The notes below the pieces were generated by a model. It saw nothing but the letters and a program-made list of their open reading frames with translations. It was not told the origin of the DNA and searched no databases. From Gordonibacter urolithinfaciens (GTDB lineage: Bacteria; Actinomycetota; Coriobacteriia; Coriobacteriales; Eggerthellaceae): a stretch of 64,000 nucleotides of DNA. Position 1 is the first letter of the stretch. The number at the start of each line of letters is the position of its first letter. Shown piece by piece: positions 51,186 to 59,711 of the stretch. The position numbers were made by a program, and so were the translations under genes. The stretch is taken from the NCBI RefSeq assembly GCF_900199375.1, contig NZ_LT900217.1, forward strand, positions 2,356,001 to 2,420,000, given 5' to 3'.

Positions 51186-52493
51186 TTACGAGGCGGCGGC
51201 AGCCGTCTCGGGCGCCTCGACGTCGGCGGAGCTGCCGGAGGCCTTCGCCTTGCGGCCTTCCAGCATCTTCATGTCGCTGTTCCACTTCTTGGAGAACGGC
51301 AGCACGTCGGCTGCGGCCACGAGGGACAGCACGCCCATGACCATGAACACGGCCAGGCGGTTGTCGCCGCCCACGGCGCCCTGCACCACGATGTTCAGGA
51401 TGGAGCCGAACACGATGGCGAAGTTCGCCAGCGACAGGTTGAGCGGGTACTTCTTGGCGCCGTAGCGCTGGCGGGCGAACGCCGAGGCCACCACGGGCAC
51501 GCCGCCGTAGCAGAAGCCGCAGCAGAACGCGCCGACCACGTAGAGCGCCGAGATGCCGGTGGTGAGCGCGCCGATGATGCAGGCGCAGGCGGCCACGGCG
51601 ATGAGGCCGTCCACCAGCATGGTGATCTTCACGTTCGTCTTGTCGTAGATGAGGCCGATGACCACGCGCGCCAGGCCGTTGCAGGTGGACACCAGGCCCA
51701 CGAGCAGCGTGGCGAAGCCGGCGTCGAGGCCCACGAGCTGGGCATCGGAGGCGCAGTTGCCGATGGTGGCCAGGCCGATGGCGATGACGATGATGGCCCA
51801 GACCCAGTACACGTAGAACGTGGAGGACTTGAGCGGCGTGTCCTGCTCGCCCGGGTCGTAGCCGGACGCGGTCGCCTTCTCGGGGGCCATGAGGGCCACG
51901 ATGTTAGCCGGCGGGCGGCGCAGCGTGCAGGCCAGCACGACCACCACGAGCGCGGTGATCACGCCGATGGCGGCGAACACGGTGCCCAGGCCGAGCGTCG
52001 GCGCCAGGTTCACCGACAGGGTGCCCAAGATGAGCGAGCCCAGGCCGAAGCCCATCATGAGCACGCCCGACGAGAAGCCCACCTTGTCGGGGAACCACAC
52101 GTTGGTGGTGGCGATGACGGAGTTGTAGCCCACGCCCACGCCCAGGCCGCCCAGCACGCCGTAGCACAGGTACACCACGGTGATGCTGCCGTTGCCGAAC
52201 AGGCCCGTGCCGGCGAAGCCGCAGAAGAACAGCGCTGCGGCCACGAACAGCGTGTTGCGCACGCCGATCTTGGCCTCGATCTGCGATCCGATGACGGCGC
52301 CGACGCAGAACGTGATCATCATGATGTTGAACGTGAGCCCCACGGCGGCCTTCTCGAGGCCGAACGTGGTGCAGATGGGGGCGGCGAACATGGAGAATGC
52401 GTAGATCAGCCCCAGGAACAGCAAGGTGAGCGTGGACAAGGCCAGGTAGAGCATGCGCTTGCTCTTGATCTGGCCGACGGTAAGGTCAGGCAT
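51186..52493 (-). CDS. MFS transporter, OFA (oxalate/formate antiporter) family
   Basis: A 435-residue, 12-helix carrier. The opening (LYLALSTLTLLFLGLIYAFSMF), GLGVGVGYNSVIATTNVWFPDK in helix 4-5 and GFSSGVLMMGFGLGSL match the OFA group, whose members exchange small organic acids such as oxalate and formate. Helix 11-12 and a Lys/Ala-rich tail close the protein. GAGAGGGGA precedes ATG 52493. It diverges from a second OFA-type gene. The transported acid cannot be inferred. Confidence 0.85.
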   Translation of the reverse strand: MPDLTVGQIKSKRMLYLALSTLTLLFLGLIYAFSMFAAPICTTFGLEKAAVGLTFNIMMITFCVGAVIGSQIEAKIGVRNTLFVAAALFFCGFAGTGLFGNGSITVVYLCYGVLGGLGVGVGYNSVIATTNVWFPDKVGFSSGVLMMGFGLGSLILGTLSVNLAPTLGLGTVFAAIGVITALVVVVLACTLRRPPANIVALMAPEKATASGYDPGEQDTPLKSSTFYVYWVWAIIVIAIGLATIGNCASDAQLVGLDAGFATLLVGLVSTCNGLARVVIGLIYDKTNVKITMLVDGLIAVAACACIIGALTTGISALYVVGAFCCGFCYGGVPVVASAFARQRYGAKKYPLNLSLANFAIVFGSILNIVVQGAVGGDNRLAVFMVMGVLSLVAAADVLPFSKKWNSDMKMLEGRKAKASGSSADVEAPETAAAAS

Positions 52494-52598
52494 GGATCCC
52501 CTCTCTTTCAATGGTTACACGCGCGCACGGACAGCGCGGGCATGCCGTGCGACATCATCCATTGTGCCGTGCGCGCGCGGGCTCGCGTATAGTCGTCC

Positions 52599-52662
52599 GT
52601 ACTAGATGCCCTCGTTTTCATACTCCTCACGGTAGGGGCGTTCCTCATGCCGGTGGTAGGTT
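52599..52662 (+). promoter_or_regulatory. LuxR-regulon promoter element, copy B (OFA transporter)
   Basis: GTACTAGAT (52599-52607), TTTTCATAC (52615-52623), GGTAG (52631-52635) and TAGGTT (52657-52662) repeat the order and spacing of copy A upstream of the molybdenum enzyme. The gene begins at 52751, giving a leader length similar to that of copy A. Confidence 0.75.
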
Positions 52663-52750
52663 GCATCGCGAGCGAAACGGTCTGCGCGCGTTTGCGCGCA
52701 GCTTCCGCGCGGAGGCGTCGGCACCTCCGCCGGGAAACGTTAGGGAGGCG

Positions 52751-54103
52751 ATGAGCGTGGCCGACATACGCACGAACCGCTACGCTATCCTCGTTTGCGG
52801 CATCCTGACCATGCTCATGTTCGGCACGATCTACGCCTGGTCCATCTTCATTCCGCCGCTCGAGGCCGAGTTCGGCTGGACGCGAAGCCAGACGTCGCTC
52901 GTATTCTCCGTCGCCATGATCGGGCTGTCGTTCGGCATGCTGTCCATCGGGCCGCTCTCGAAGGTGCTCTCGCTGCGCGCGTGCTTCGTCGCCTCCACGT
53001 CGCTGATCGTGCTGGGCTTGTTCTCGTGCCAGTTCATCACCGAGCTCTGGCAGCTCTACGTGTTCTACGGCGTGTGCTGCGGGCTGGGCTCGGGCATGAG
53101 CTACACGGTGTGGACCACGAACACGCTCGCGTGGTTCGGCGACAAGGTGGGGTTCGCCTCGGGCGTGCTGGTCATGGGCTTCGGCATGGGCGCGCTTGTG
53201 CTGGGCTCGCTGGCCTCGGCGCTCATCTACTCGTCGCTGGGCTGGCGCCTGGCGTTCGTGGTCATTGCTGCCCTGGCGCTGGTGGAGGCGCTCGTGGCCA
53301 TCAACTTCATCCAGGAGCCGCCGCCGCGCATCGCGGCGCTCAAGCCGAAGCGCGACGCGGTGGGCGTGAGCCTGCCCGGCTCCAAGACGGTGCGCGAGCC
53401 GTCGTTCTGGCTTTTCTGCATCTGGCGCAGCGTGGTCATGGGGGCGGGCGGCGCCGTGATCGCCGAGGCGTCCGTCATGATGACGGGCATCGGGTCGTCC
53501 ATCGCGTTCGCCACGGCGGCCGTGGGGGCGCTCGGGCTGGGCAACGGGTTCGGGCGGCCGCTGGGCGACATCCTGTACGACCGTATCGGGCAGAACCGCA
53601 CGCTGGTGGTGCTGCCGGCGCTGGCGCTGGCCGTGTCGGTGGGCATGGCGGCGGCCTACTGGTTCGAGGCGCCGTGGCTGTTCGCGCCGTTCCTGCTCGT
53701 CGAGGGGCTGCTGTACGGCATGTACGCGGCCATCAACACGTCGTACATGCGCACGACGTTCGGGCAGCGCGACCTGGCCATGAACACCGGCATCAGCGCC
53801 GTGGTGCTGGCGCCGTTCAACCTGGTGTTCCCGCTGGTTGCCGCGGCGCTGTTCGAGTGGACCGGCGGCTACGAGGCGTTCTTCGTCATCGTGCCCGCCT
53901 TCGCGCTGCTGTCGCTGGCGTGCGGCGCGCTGTGCAAGCCGGCGAACGCGCGGCTGCAGGCGAGGTACGGGGGTGCGGGGGAGACGGCGGGTACGGGGAT
54001 TGCAGGGGAGCTGCAGGATGCCGCAGGGCAGACGACGGGGAGGAGCGCCGATGGCGTGGGGCAAAGGGCAGATCGTGAAGCAGGCGTTGCGCACCGCGCC
54101 TGA
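52751..54103 (+). CDS. MFS transporter, OFA family (second)
   Basis: A 450-residue, 12-helix carrier related to the preceding one: ILTMLMFGTIYAWSIFIPPLE, GMSYTVWTTNTLAWFGDKVGFASGV and RPLGDILYDRIGQNRT are OFA-like. A 50-residue hydrophilic tail (GAGETAGTGIAGELQ) overlaps the methyltransferase gene by 53 bp. ATG 52751 has GGGAGG only 3 bp upstream, so GTG 52757 may be the true start. Promoter copy B upstream ties it to the dehydroxylase-like regulon; it may export a product or import a substrate. Confidence 0.83.
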   Translation: MSVADIRTNRYAILVCGILTMLMFGTIYAWSIFIPPLEAEFGWTRSQTSLVFSVAMIGLSFGMLSIGPLSKVLSLRACFVASTSLIVLGLFSCQFITELWQLYVFYGVCCGLGSGMSYTVWTTNTLAWFGDKVGFASGVLVMGFGMGALVLGSLASALIYSSLGWRLAFVVIAALALVEALVAINFIQEPPPRIAALKPKRDAVGVSLPGSKTVREPSFWLFCIWRSVVMGAGGAVIAEASVMMTGIGSSIAFATAAVGALGLGNGFGRPLGDILYDRIGQNRTLVVLPALALAVSVGMAAAYWFEAPWLFAPFLLVEGLLYGMYAAINTSYMRTTFGQRDLAMNTGISAVVLAPFNLVFPLVAAALFEWTGGYEAFFVIVPAFALLSLACGALCKPANARLQARYGGAGETAGTGIAGELQDAAGQTTGRSADGVGQRADREAGVAHRA

Positions 54104-55430
54104 GGACTACGCCGCGTTCGAGGCCGTGAACCTGGCTGGGCGAGACGGCGTGCGCGTGCTGGATGTGGGGTGCTTCGATGGCTTCAACACCTACCTCAAG
54201 TTCGCGCCCTACGCAGGCGTGGCGCGTGTCGTGGGCGTGGACCCGCTGCCCGAGGCCGTGGCCGAGGCGGCAGCGCGCACGGCCGGCGACGCGCGGTTCT
54301 CGTTCGCATGCTCGACATTCGAGGACTATGAGCCCGAGGCGGGCGAGCGCTTCGACCTGGTGTACTTTTCCCACGTGCTGCAGCACCTGCCCGACCCGCA
54401 GGCCGCGCTCTCCAAAGCGTGCCGGCTGCTCGTGCCCGGCGGCTTCGTGGTGGTGAAGACCACGGACGACGCCGCGAAGCTGTCCTACCCCGACCCGGAG
54501 CAGGTTATGCGCCGGCTGTTCGACCTTTACGAGCGTCACGTGCTGCCGAACACCCCGCACACCGCCTGCACGGACCGTTGCAACGGGGAGAAGTGCTACA
54601 CGCTTATGAGGCGCGCGGGCCTGGGCAACGTGGCGGTGCGCCAGTTCGCGGCCGACACGTGCGGCAAGACGCTCGAGGAGCGCCATGCCCTGTTCGAGCG
54701 CTGCGTGTACTTCCGCCGCAACGTTCCCGCGTGCGTCGACGAGGGAACCGCTGCCGAGATCCACGCCCTCGTGGAGGCGTGGGGCACGCTGTTCGACCAG
54801 GACGACTACTACTTCGTCACCCAGTCGTTCGTGGCCATAGGGCAGAAGCCGCAGGAAGGCGCCTCGCCATGGAAGTACGCCGGCCCCGTTTTCGAGTCGG
54901 CGCCCGAGGCGTTCCGCAAGCCGCAAGAGGCCCAAACGGAAGCGCGTCCGCGCGGCGGCGCACCGCTTGCCCCCGCGGACGCCCCCGCCGTTGCCATCCG
55001 CCCGCTCGCCGAGCGGGACCTCGGCGCCGTCATGGCCATCGAGGTAGTCTCGTTCCGCGATCCGTGGACGCCGCTCGCGTTCGCGCTCGACCTGCGCCAC
55101 AACCCGTGCGCGCACTACACGGCGGCTTTCACCGAGGGCGGGCTGGCGGGATACCTGGGATGGTGGGGCGCCCCCGACGGCGCCGCCATCGTGCGCGTGG
55201 CCGTGGATCCCGCGCGGCGCAAGGCGGGCGTCGGGCGTGCCCTCGTGGAGCAGGCGGTGCGGGACGCCCGTGCCGGCGGCCACGGCGTCCTCACGCTGGA
55301 AGTGCGCGCGGGCAATGCCCAAGCGCGCGGTTTCTACACGCGCTTGGGCTTCCAGGAGGCGGCGGTGCGGTCGGCCTACTACGAGGATCCTCCCGACGAT
55401 GCCGTGATCATGGTGCTCCCGCTGGGGTGA
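54051..55430 (+). CDS. SAM methyltransferase fused to RimI-like acetyltransferase
   Basis: A 459-residue fusion. Residues 10-150 are a class I methyltransferase: motif I VLDVGCFDGFN, motif II VGVDPLPEAV, and DLVYFSHVLQHLPDP. A middle section (150-300) is cysteine-containing and of unknown fold. Residues 310-455 are a GNAT acetyltransferase of the RimI type, with VRVAVDPARRKAGVGRALVEQAV binding acetyl-CoA and LTLEVRAGNAQARGFYTRLGF. RimI acetylates protein N-termini. ATG 54051 has GGGGAGGAG upstream inside the transporter gene. The substrate of the methyltransferase half is unknown. Confidence 0.85.
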   Translation: MAWGKGQIVKQALRTAPEDYAAFEAVNLAGRDGVRVLDVGCFDGFNTYLKFAPYAGVARVVGVDPLPEAVAEAAARTAGDARFSFACSTFEDYEPEAGERFDLVYFSHVLQHLPDPQAALSKACRLLVPGGFVVVKTTDDAAKLSYPDPEQVMRRLFDLYERHVLPNTPHTACTDRCNGEKCYTLMRRAGLGNVAVRQFAADTCGKTLEERHALFERCVYFRRNVPACVDEGTAAEIHALVEAWGTLFDQDDYYFVTQSFVAIGQKPQEGASPWKYAGPVFESAPEAFRKPQEAQTEARPRGGAPLAPADAPAVAIRPLAERDLGAVMAIEVVSFRDPWTPLAFALDLRHNPCAHYTAAFTEGGLAGYLGWWGAPDGAAIVRVAVDPARRKAGVGRALVEQAVRDARAGGHGVLTLEVRAGNAQARGFYTRLGFQEAAVRSAYYEDPPDDAVIMVLPLG

Positions 55431-55445
55431 GCGCCGAGCGCGCGT

Positions 55446-56105
55446 TTATCGGCCGGCCTCTTCGGTGATGGTGTCCGACATGCCCACGGCCCATAGCATG
55501 TACGCGTTCATGATGCGCGGCGACTTGTCGGCCAGGGTCTCCGAGTCGGCGGCGCTGGCCGCCTCGCTTGCGCTGCGCAGGTGCTGCGGTCGGTAGGGCG
55601 GCCGCGGGGCGTAGTGCGCGCGCTTCGCCACGAGCAGGGCGGGGAACGTCACGCCGGCGTTGTTGTACATGGTGGCGGCGTTGTTGTACAGGCGCTCGCA
55701 CGTGGGCAGGAGGCGATCGGCCCCCTGCAGCTGCTCGATCGCCTCGTGGGCGCAGTCGAGCGCGACGACGCGCCGCATGTCAGCTGCGGCGGAGAAGGAG
55801 CGCCATGCCCGGGCGAGCGCGCTGTCGGCCTCGGTAGCGGCCTCGGGCCCGTCCGCCTCCCGGCAGGCGGCCAGGGCTTGGCGGATGCCGGCGGTGGGCG
55901 CGTCGGCAAGCTCGTCGGCTGCGTCCAGGGCATCGAGCAGGCGCAGGGAGGCATCCAGGCGCACGGCTCTCTGCTCCTGTACGCGGCGCCAGGCGTCGCT
56001 GGCCTCCTGGTCGAGCCTTTGCAGGTTGCGGTAGAGCAGGAACATGATGGTGGCGAACCCGGTGGCGAGTACGACGAACGGCACGAGAATCGGCATGATA
56101 GACAT
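55446..56105 (-). CDS. LemA-like membrane protein
   Basis: A 219-residue protein with one N-terminal membrane helix (IMPILVPFVVLATGFATIMFLL) and a long helical cytoplasmic or external domain. The stretch RLYNNAATMYNNAGVTFPALLVAKRAHYAPRPPY matches the conserved end of LemA proteins (YNxxVxxFPxxxxA). LemA proteins have no settled function. It converges with the methyltransferase-GNAT gene, 15 bp apart. AAGGGGG precedes ATG 56105. Confidence 0.72.
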   Translation of the reverse strand: MSIMPILVPFVVLATGFATIMFLLYRNLQRLDQEASDAWRRVQEQRAVRLDASLRLLDALDAADELADAPTAGIRQALAACREADGPEAATEADSALARAWRSFSAAADMRRVVALDCAHEAIEQLQGADRLLPTCERLYNNAATMYNNAGVTFPALLVAKRAHYAPRPPYRPQHLRSASEAASAADSETLADKSPRIMNAYMLWAVGMSDTITEEAGR

Positions 56106-56244
56106 GATGGCCCCCTTCGGAGTCGGCTAACGCCGCCATTATACGAAGGGGGCCGGGGGAGACCCTACCACTTCTGGTATGGTTCTGGAGTATGAAGTGG
56201 CTCCGTGGGGCCCGAGCCGGGACGCTGGCCGGCTCGGTGGTCGC

Positions 56245-56541
56245 CTAGAGTCCGGCGCGCGTGCGCACCTCGTCGATGCTGCGGCCGCACTTCGACAGGT
56301 CGCGGCCTGCCGAGCCTGCGAAGATGGCCAGGACGAACGCCGAGATCCACATCGCGCCGTTCACCACCATGTTTCCCGCCTCGATGAAGCCGGCGTTCTC
56401 GAGCATCGGCTTCCCCAGCAAGATGAGCATCATGGCGGCAAGGGCTGCCAGTATCTTTATGAGGTCGAGGCGCCGCCGCGCCTTGAGTCGCTCGATCTCG
56501 GCACGCGCCTTCTCGATGCGTCCGTTGCCCTTCTTGCCCAT
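56245..56541 (-). CDS. Small two-helix membrane protein (paralogue of 50716-51054)
   Basis: A 98-residue protein with a basic N-terminal helix (RIEKARAEIERLKARRRLDLIK), two hydrophobic helices (about 27-47 and 55-75) and a short charged tail. It shares layout and wording with the protein at 50716-51054. AAGGAGG precedes ATG 56541. Function unknown. Confidence 0.65.
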   Translation of the reverse strand: MGKKGNGRIEKARAEIERLKARRRLDLIKILAALAAMMLILLGKPMLENAGFIEAGNMVVNGAMWISAFVLAIFAGSAGRDLSKCGRSIDEVRTRAGL

Positions 56542-56606
56542 GCGGGCCTCCTTCTCCCTCGAACCGGTCGCACCGTGCGGCCGGGGCCGATGCCTTTTTG
56601 CGCGCC

Positions 56607-57560
56607 TTAGCCTATCGAGCGGTCCACGGCCTCCTCGGCCACGGCCATGGGCACCGCCCCGGCCGATGCGACGACGGGCGTGCCGGCTGTGCCCGGCAAG
56701 ATGCCGTCGAGCTCGTCCATGAGATGCTGCGCCTTCATGCGGTGCACCTCATGGATGGGCGTGCGGCCGAACTTCGCGTTGTAGATGAGGAACGTTGCCA
56801 AGCCGGTGAAGAACAGGCCCGCAACCGCCAGGAAGAACGATCCCAGATGCAGGAGCCCCTCGCCGAACTCGCCCATCGCAAACGACACGCCCACATTGTA
56901 CATGTTGTAGCCGCCCACGGGGATCATGACGCTGAAGCCCTGCCCGGCGAAGTTGGCGAGCGCGCCCGACACGCCGAGCGGCGCGAGGATGGCTCCGCAG
57001 AACCATGCCGTGAGCAGGATCCACACGGGCTTGCACTTCGGCGTGATGCCCTTCACCACCAGGTACACCACCTGGAACAGCGCGCACAGCCCGCCGCCCA
57101 CCAGGAAGGCCAGCGGGAACACCATCGCGGTCGTGTTCTTCTCCACGGCTACCATCGGCTCCACGCCCATCGTGCCGCAGACGAAGCCGAGCAGGATGCT
57201 CAACGCGGCCGCCACGGCATTGAACCAGATAACCAACCACAAACCCTGCCACACCGCCTTGCCTGCGGTGGCGTTCTGCTTCGTCCAGGGCCCTACCATC
57301 TTCATGCCCACGGCCATGGCGAAGCCGGAGAACGGCAGCAGCGCGCCGAACGTGCCCCATTCCTCGACCAGCTGGTAGTTGGCGAAGCCTCCCAGTATGC
57401 AGCCGATGATGCCCATGCTGATGAGCGTCGATCCGCCGATGAAGAACTGCATGGGCGTGCCGGTGAGCACGTTGGTCCACACGGTGACGAGCGCCTGGGC
57501 GACGAGTGCGAGCACACCGCCGATCAGAAAACTGTAAATCACGGTCTTGTAGGCTTTCAT
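56607..57560 (-). CDS. SpoVA-like membrane protein with two tandem SpoVA units
   Basis: A 317-residue integral membrane protein. Two halves repeat the SpoVAC/SpoVAE-type pattern: YSFLIGGVLALVAQALV...LPFSGFAMAVG (about residues 8-90) and FPLAFLVGGGLCALFQVVYLVVKGITP...IPVGGYNMYNVGV (about 150-240). SpoVA proteins of endospore formers make the dipicolinate channel; this organism should not sporulate, so another solute or stress role is expected. AGGGGGG precedes ATG 57560. The C-terminal 60 residues are soluble. Confidence 0.6.
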   Translation of the reverse strand: MKAYKTVIYSFLIGGVLALVAQALVTVWTNVLTGTPMQFFIGGSTLISMGIIGCILGGFANYQLVEEWGTFGALLPFSGFAMAVGMKMVGPWTKQNATAGKAVWQGLWLVIWFNAVAAALSILLGFVCGTMGVEPMVAVEKNTTAMVFPLAFLVGGGLCALFQVVYLVVKGITPKCKPVWILLTAWFCGAILAPLGVSGALANFAGQGFSVMIPVGGYNMYNVGVSFAMGEFGEGLLHLGSFFLAVAGLFFTGLATFLIYNAKFGRTPIHEVHRMKAQHLMDELDGILPGTAGTPVVASAGAVPMAVAEEAVDRSIG

Positions 57561-58178
57561 CGAAGCAATCCCCCCTGTAGGTTCCGATAACGTGACGTGC
57601 GCGAAAGCGCGAGACGCCGCCATTGTACCGGCGCGTGGAGGGAAGGCATCGACCCATGCGTACTAGCCCCCTGTTGATTTTCGTCCACACGAGGGGATGA
57701 ATCGTGCTGCATGATTGGGGAAAACCTCAGATGGGAATGCTGATAAGGAGGGGGTGGCGAAGACGGTGGAAAGCAGGAGAGCCGGAAACGCGGCACGTTT
57801 CCGGCTCCTGTGTTTCAGACCTCTTCCAGTATAAGATGATATCTACTATTAGGCAATACCAGCAGAGATGATTTTTTCACTGACCGAAAATCCCCGTCGT
57901 TCCGCGGATTTGCCCCTGCTCTCCCCGTTCCCGCGTTTCAGCGAGAAGGTGACGAGGGGAAGGGGCTGGCAGGCGCTTCGGAAAGAAGCAAATGCCAAGG
58001 CAAAGCATTTGCTCGTTGAGCAAAGACGGCTGGCCGATGCCGCTGGCAGACGGGCGAGCGCGTGCGTTTCCGTGCGGTGCGCGGGGGGGGCGAGCGCCGC
58101 ACGGAAACGCGCACCGTGCGACGGAAGCTGCGCGACGGGAAGGATACGCGCCAAGGCGGGGGAGCTGGGGGCGCGGCG
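57561..58178. other. Gene-free region with hairpins
   Basis: No convincing gene. Hairpins: AGGAGAGCCGGAAACG/CGTTTCCGGCTCCT (57775-57809) with CTGTGTTT behind it; AGCAAATGC/GCATTTGCT (about 57987-58013); and GTGCGTTTCCGTGCGG/CCGCACGGAAACGC (58062-58114), which may terminate the minus-strand gene ending at 58179. A GTACTAG at 57661 resembles the regulon element only in part. Confidence 0.55.
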
Positions 58179-58790
58179 CTACTCGCCGCGGCCGAACAAG
58201 GTGCGGGGGATGGCGGTGCGGATGGCGGCGCCCGCCTCGGCGGCCTTCTCGGATGCCCAGAGCAGGCCGGGCCTCACGGCAGCCGTGTAGGCGACCTTCA
58301 CGAAGGGGCCTACGGCCAGCAGGTTCACGGAGAACGCCAGCAGGTAGGACAGGGGCAGGCTCTCGGCATAGGCGAGCCAGGTGAAACCGGCCGGGCCGTT
58401 CGAGATGAGCACGCCGAAGAACGTCATGAACGTCACCATGACCGAAACGTTCACCAGCGTCATGGCGACCGTGCGCTTGAAGCCCGCGAGGCCGGCCGGT
58501 ACGACGGCGCGAGCCAGGCGGCCGACGAGGGGGTTCGCCACGACCGTGCGCACGAAGAGCGCGGCTACGAACGTGAGCGGGTACTCGTAGAGCACCTCCG
58601 AGAACGCGGCCGGCGACCGGTCGGACGCATGGATCAGCCAGTTGAGCGTCACCACGCACGTGACCATGCAGAACACCATGAGCACCTGGAACGCAAGCTT
58701 GTCCTTTCCGCCGGCGGGTACGGGGACGGCGCCGCGGAGGGCGCGGGTGTAGGCGTTGTCGGGCAAAGGGCGTACGGCATGCAGAGACAT
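58179..58790 (-). CDS. Membrane protein, DUF2798-like
   Basis: A 203-residue protein with four hydrophobic helices. KLAFQVLMVFCMVTCVVTLNW and the later NVSVMVTFMTFFGVLISNG form two similar two-helix units, a pattern seen in DUF2798 proteins. AAAGGA precedes ATG 58790. Function unknown. Confidence 0.55.
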   Translation of the reverse strand: MSLHAVRPLPDNAYTRALRGAVPVPAGGKDKLAFQVLMVFCMVTCVVTLNWLIHASDRSPAAFSEVLYEYPLTFVAALFVRTVVANPLVGRLARAVVPAGLAGFKRTVAMTLVNVSVMVTFMTFFGVLISNGPAGFTWLAYAESLPLSYLLAFSVNLLAVGPFVKVAYTAAVRPGLLWASEKAAEAGAAIRTAIPRTLFGRGE

Positions 58791-59376
58791 AGGGTCCTTT
58801 CGGTCGTGGTGCGTATTCTCTTGTCGTTTCTTTCATGCGTCGTGCAGGGCCGCGGCGGGCGGCGCAGGCATCTGGCGCGAGCGCGGCGGAGAGCATCCCG
58901 CCGGCGCAAGACGACCGGCAGCGAGCGCCGGGCGGCGCGGCCGCATCGAAGGTGTCGTCGATGATGAAAAAACGGGCAGCGCATGAAGCGCATACGAATC
59001 CGAACTCATCGGATGCATCCAGTATACGGCAACGTCCCTCGCTGCACCGGCACGTAAGTTCATCGCCATTAACTCTTCACCGCATCAGGCGCTCTGCACC
59101 GTCCACCGCGCACGACCGGCCGCTCGCGGCGCAGGACGGCGAGAGCGGCCCCTTTCTCGCAGGGCGGGTTGGTCCCGGCCGGGCTGGTATCGAGGAAACC
59201 ATCGACGCTCGGCCGGCAAGGCCGCTTGAAAGGAGCCTCCCTTGCGGTTCGTCCGCGTTTTCGTCCATCAAGCTAGCCAAGCCGTGATAATAGTGATAAT
59301 CTAGTATAAGACATAATCTATCATTACCGAGCCAGTCAGCGTGCTCGAGCGACGCACGCGGGAAGGGACGAAGGCC
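58791..59376. other. Intergenic region, mostly featureless
   Basis: No gene-sized frame with a ribosome site. The end is AT-rich (59285-59335) and holds TATAAG (59305-59310), a possible -10 for the CMD-arsS operon. A 19-codon frame from TTG 59241 behind AAAGGAG is probably chance. Confidence 0.4.
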
Positions 59377-59709
59377 ATGGATACCTACTACCACCCGGAA
59401 GACCTCGACAAGTTCTCGACGATGGGCGAGGAGGCCCCCGAGCTCTGGGACCTCTACATGGCCTACTACGGCAAGGTGTTCGCCGAGGGCGCGCTCACGG
59501 CGCGCGAGAAGGCGCTCATCGCGCTGGCGGTGGCCGGGGCCGTGCAGTGCCCGTACTGCATCGACTCCTACACGCAGTCGTGCCTGGAGAAGGGCGTGAC
59601 CGAGGAGCAGATGACCGAGGCCTTCCACGTGGCCAACGCCATCCGCGGCGGCGCCGCGCTCGTGCACGGCGTGCAGATGAAGAACGTGGTCAAGCAGCTG
59701 GAAATGTAG
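59377..59709 (+). CDS. Arsenosugar-associated CMD-family protein
   Basis: A 110-residue AhpD/CMD-fold protein with the redox motif CPYCIDSYTQSC (CxxC, His replaced by Tyr) and the family core EKALIALAVAGAVQ. It lies 2 bp ahead of arsS, and proteins of this sort are typical partners of ArsS (the arsenosugar biosynthesis-associated peroxidase-like group). It may reduce or hold an arsenic or thiol intermediate. ATG 59377 has GGAAGGG and GAAGG upstream. Confidence 0.82.
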   Translation: MDTYYHPEDLDKFSTMGEEAPELWDLYMAYYGKVFAEGALTAREKALIALAVAGAVQCPYCIDSYTQSCLEKGVTEEQMTEAFHVANAIRGGAALVHGVQMKNVVKQLEM

Positions 59710-59711
59710 CC

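Noticed and set aside
56188-56197. TTCATACTCC on the minus strand upstream of the LemA-like gene
   Set aside because: Only a short match to copy B; the fixed 16/26 spacing is absent.
57657-57695. GTACTAG with TTTTCGTCC, a possible fourth copy of the regulon element
   Set aside because: Spacing is 18 instead of 15-16, TTTTCATAC is not matched, no GGTA/TAGSTT follows, and it does not face the nearby gene.
59241-59302. Tiny frame behind AAAGGAG upstream of the CMD-arsS operon
   Set aside because: Nineteen codons from a TTG, no leader-peptide logic and no attenuator; chance is more likely.
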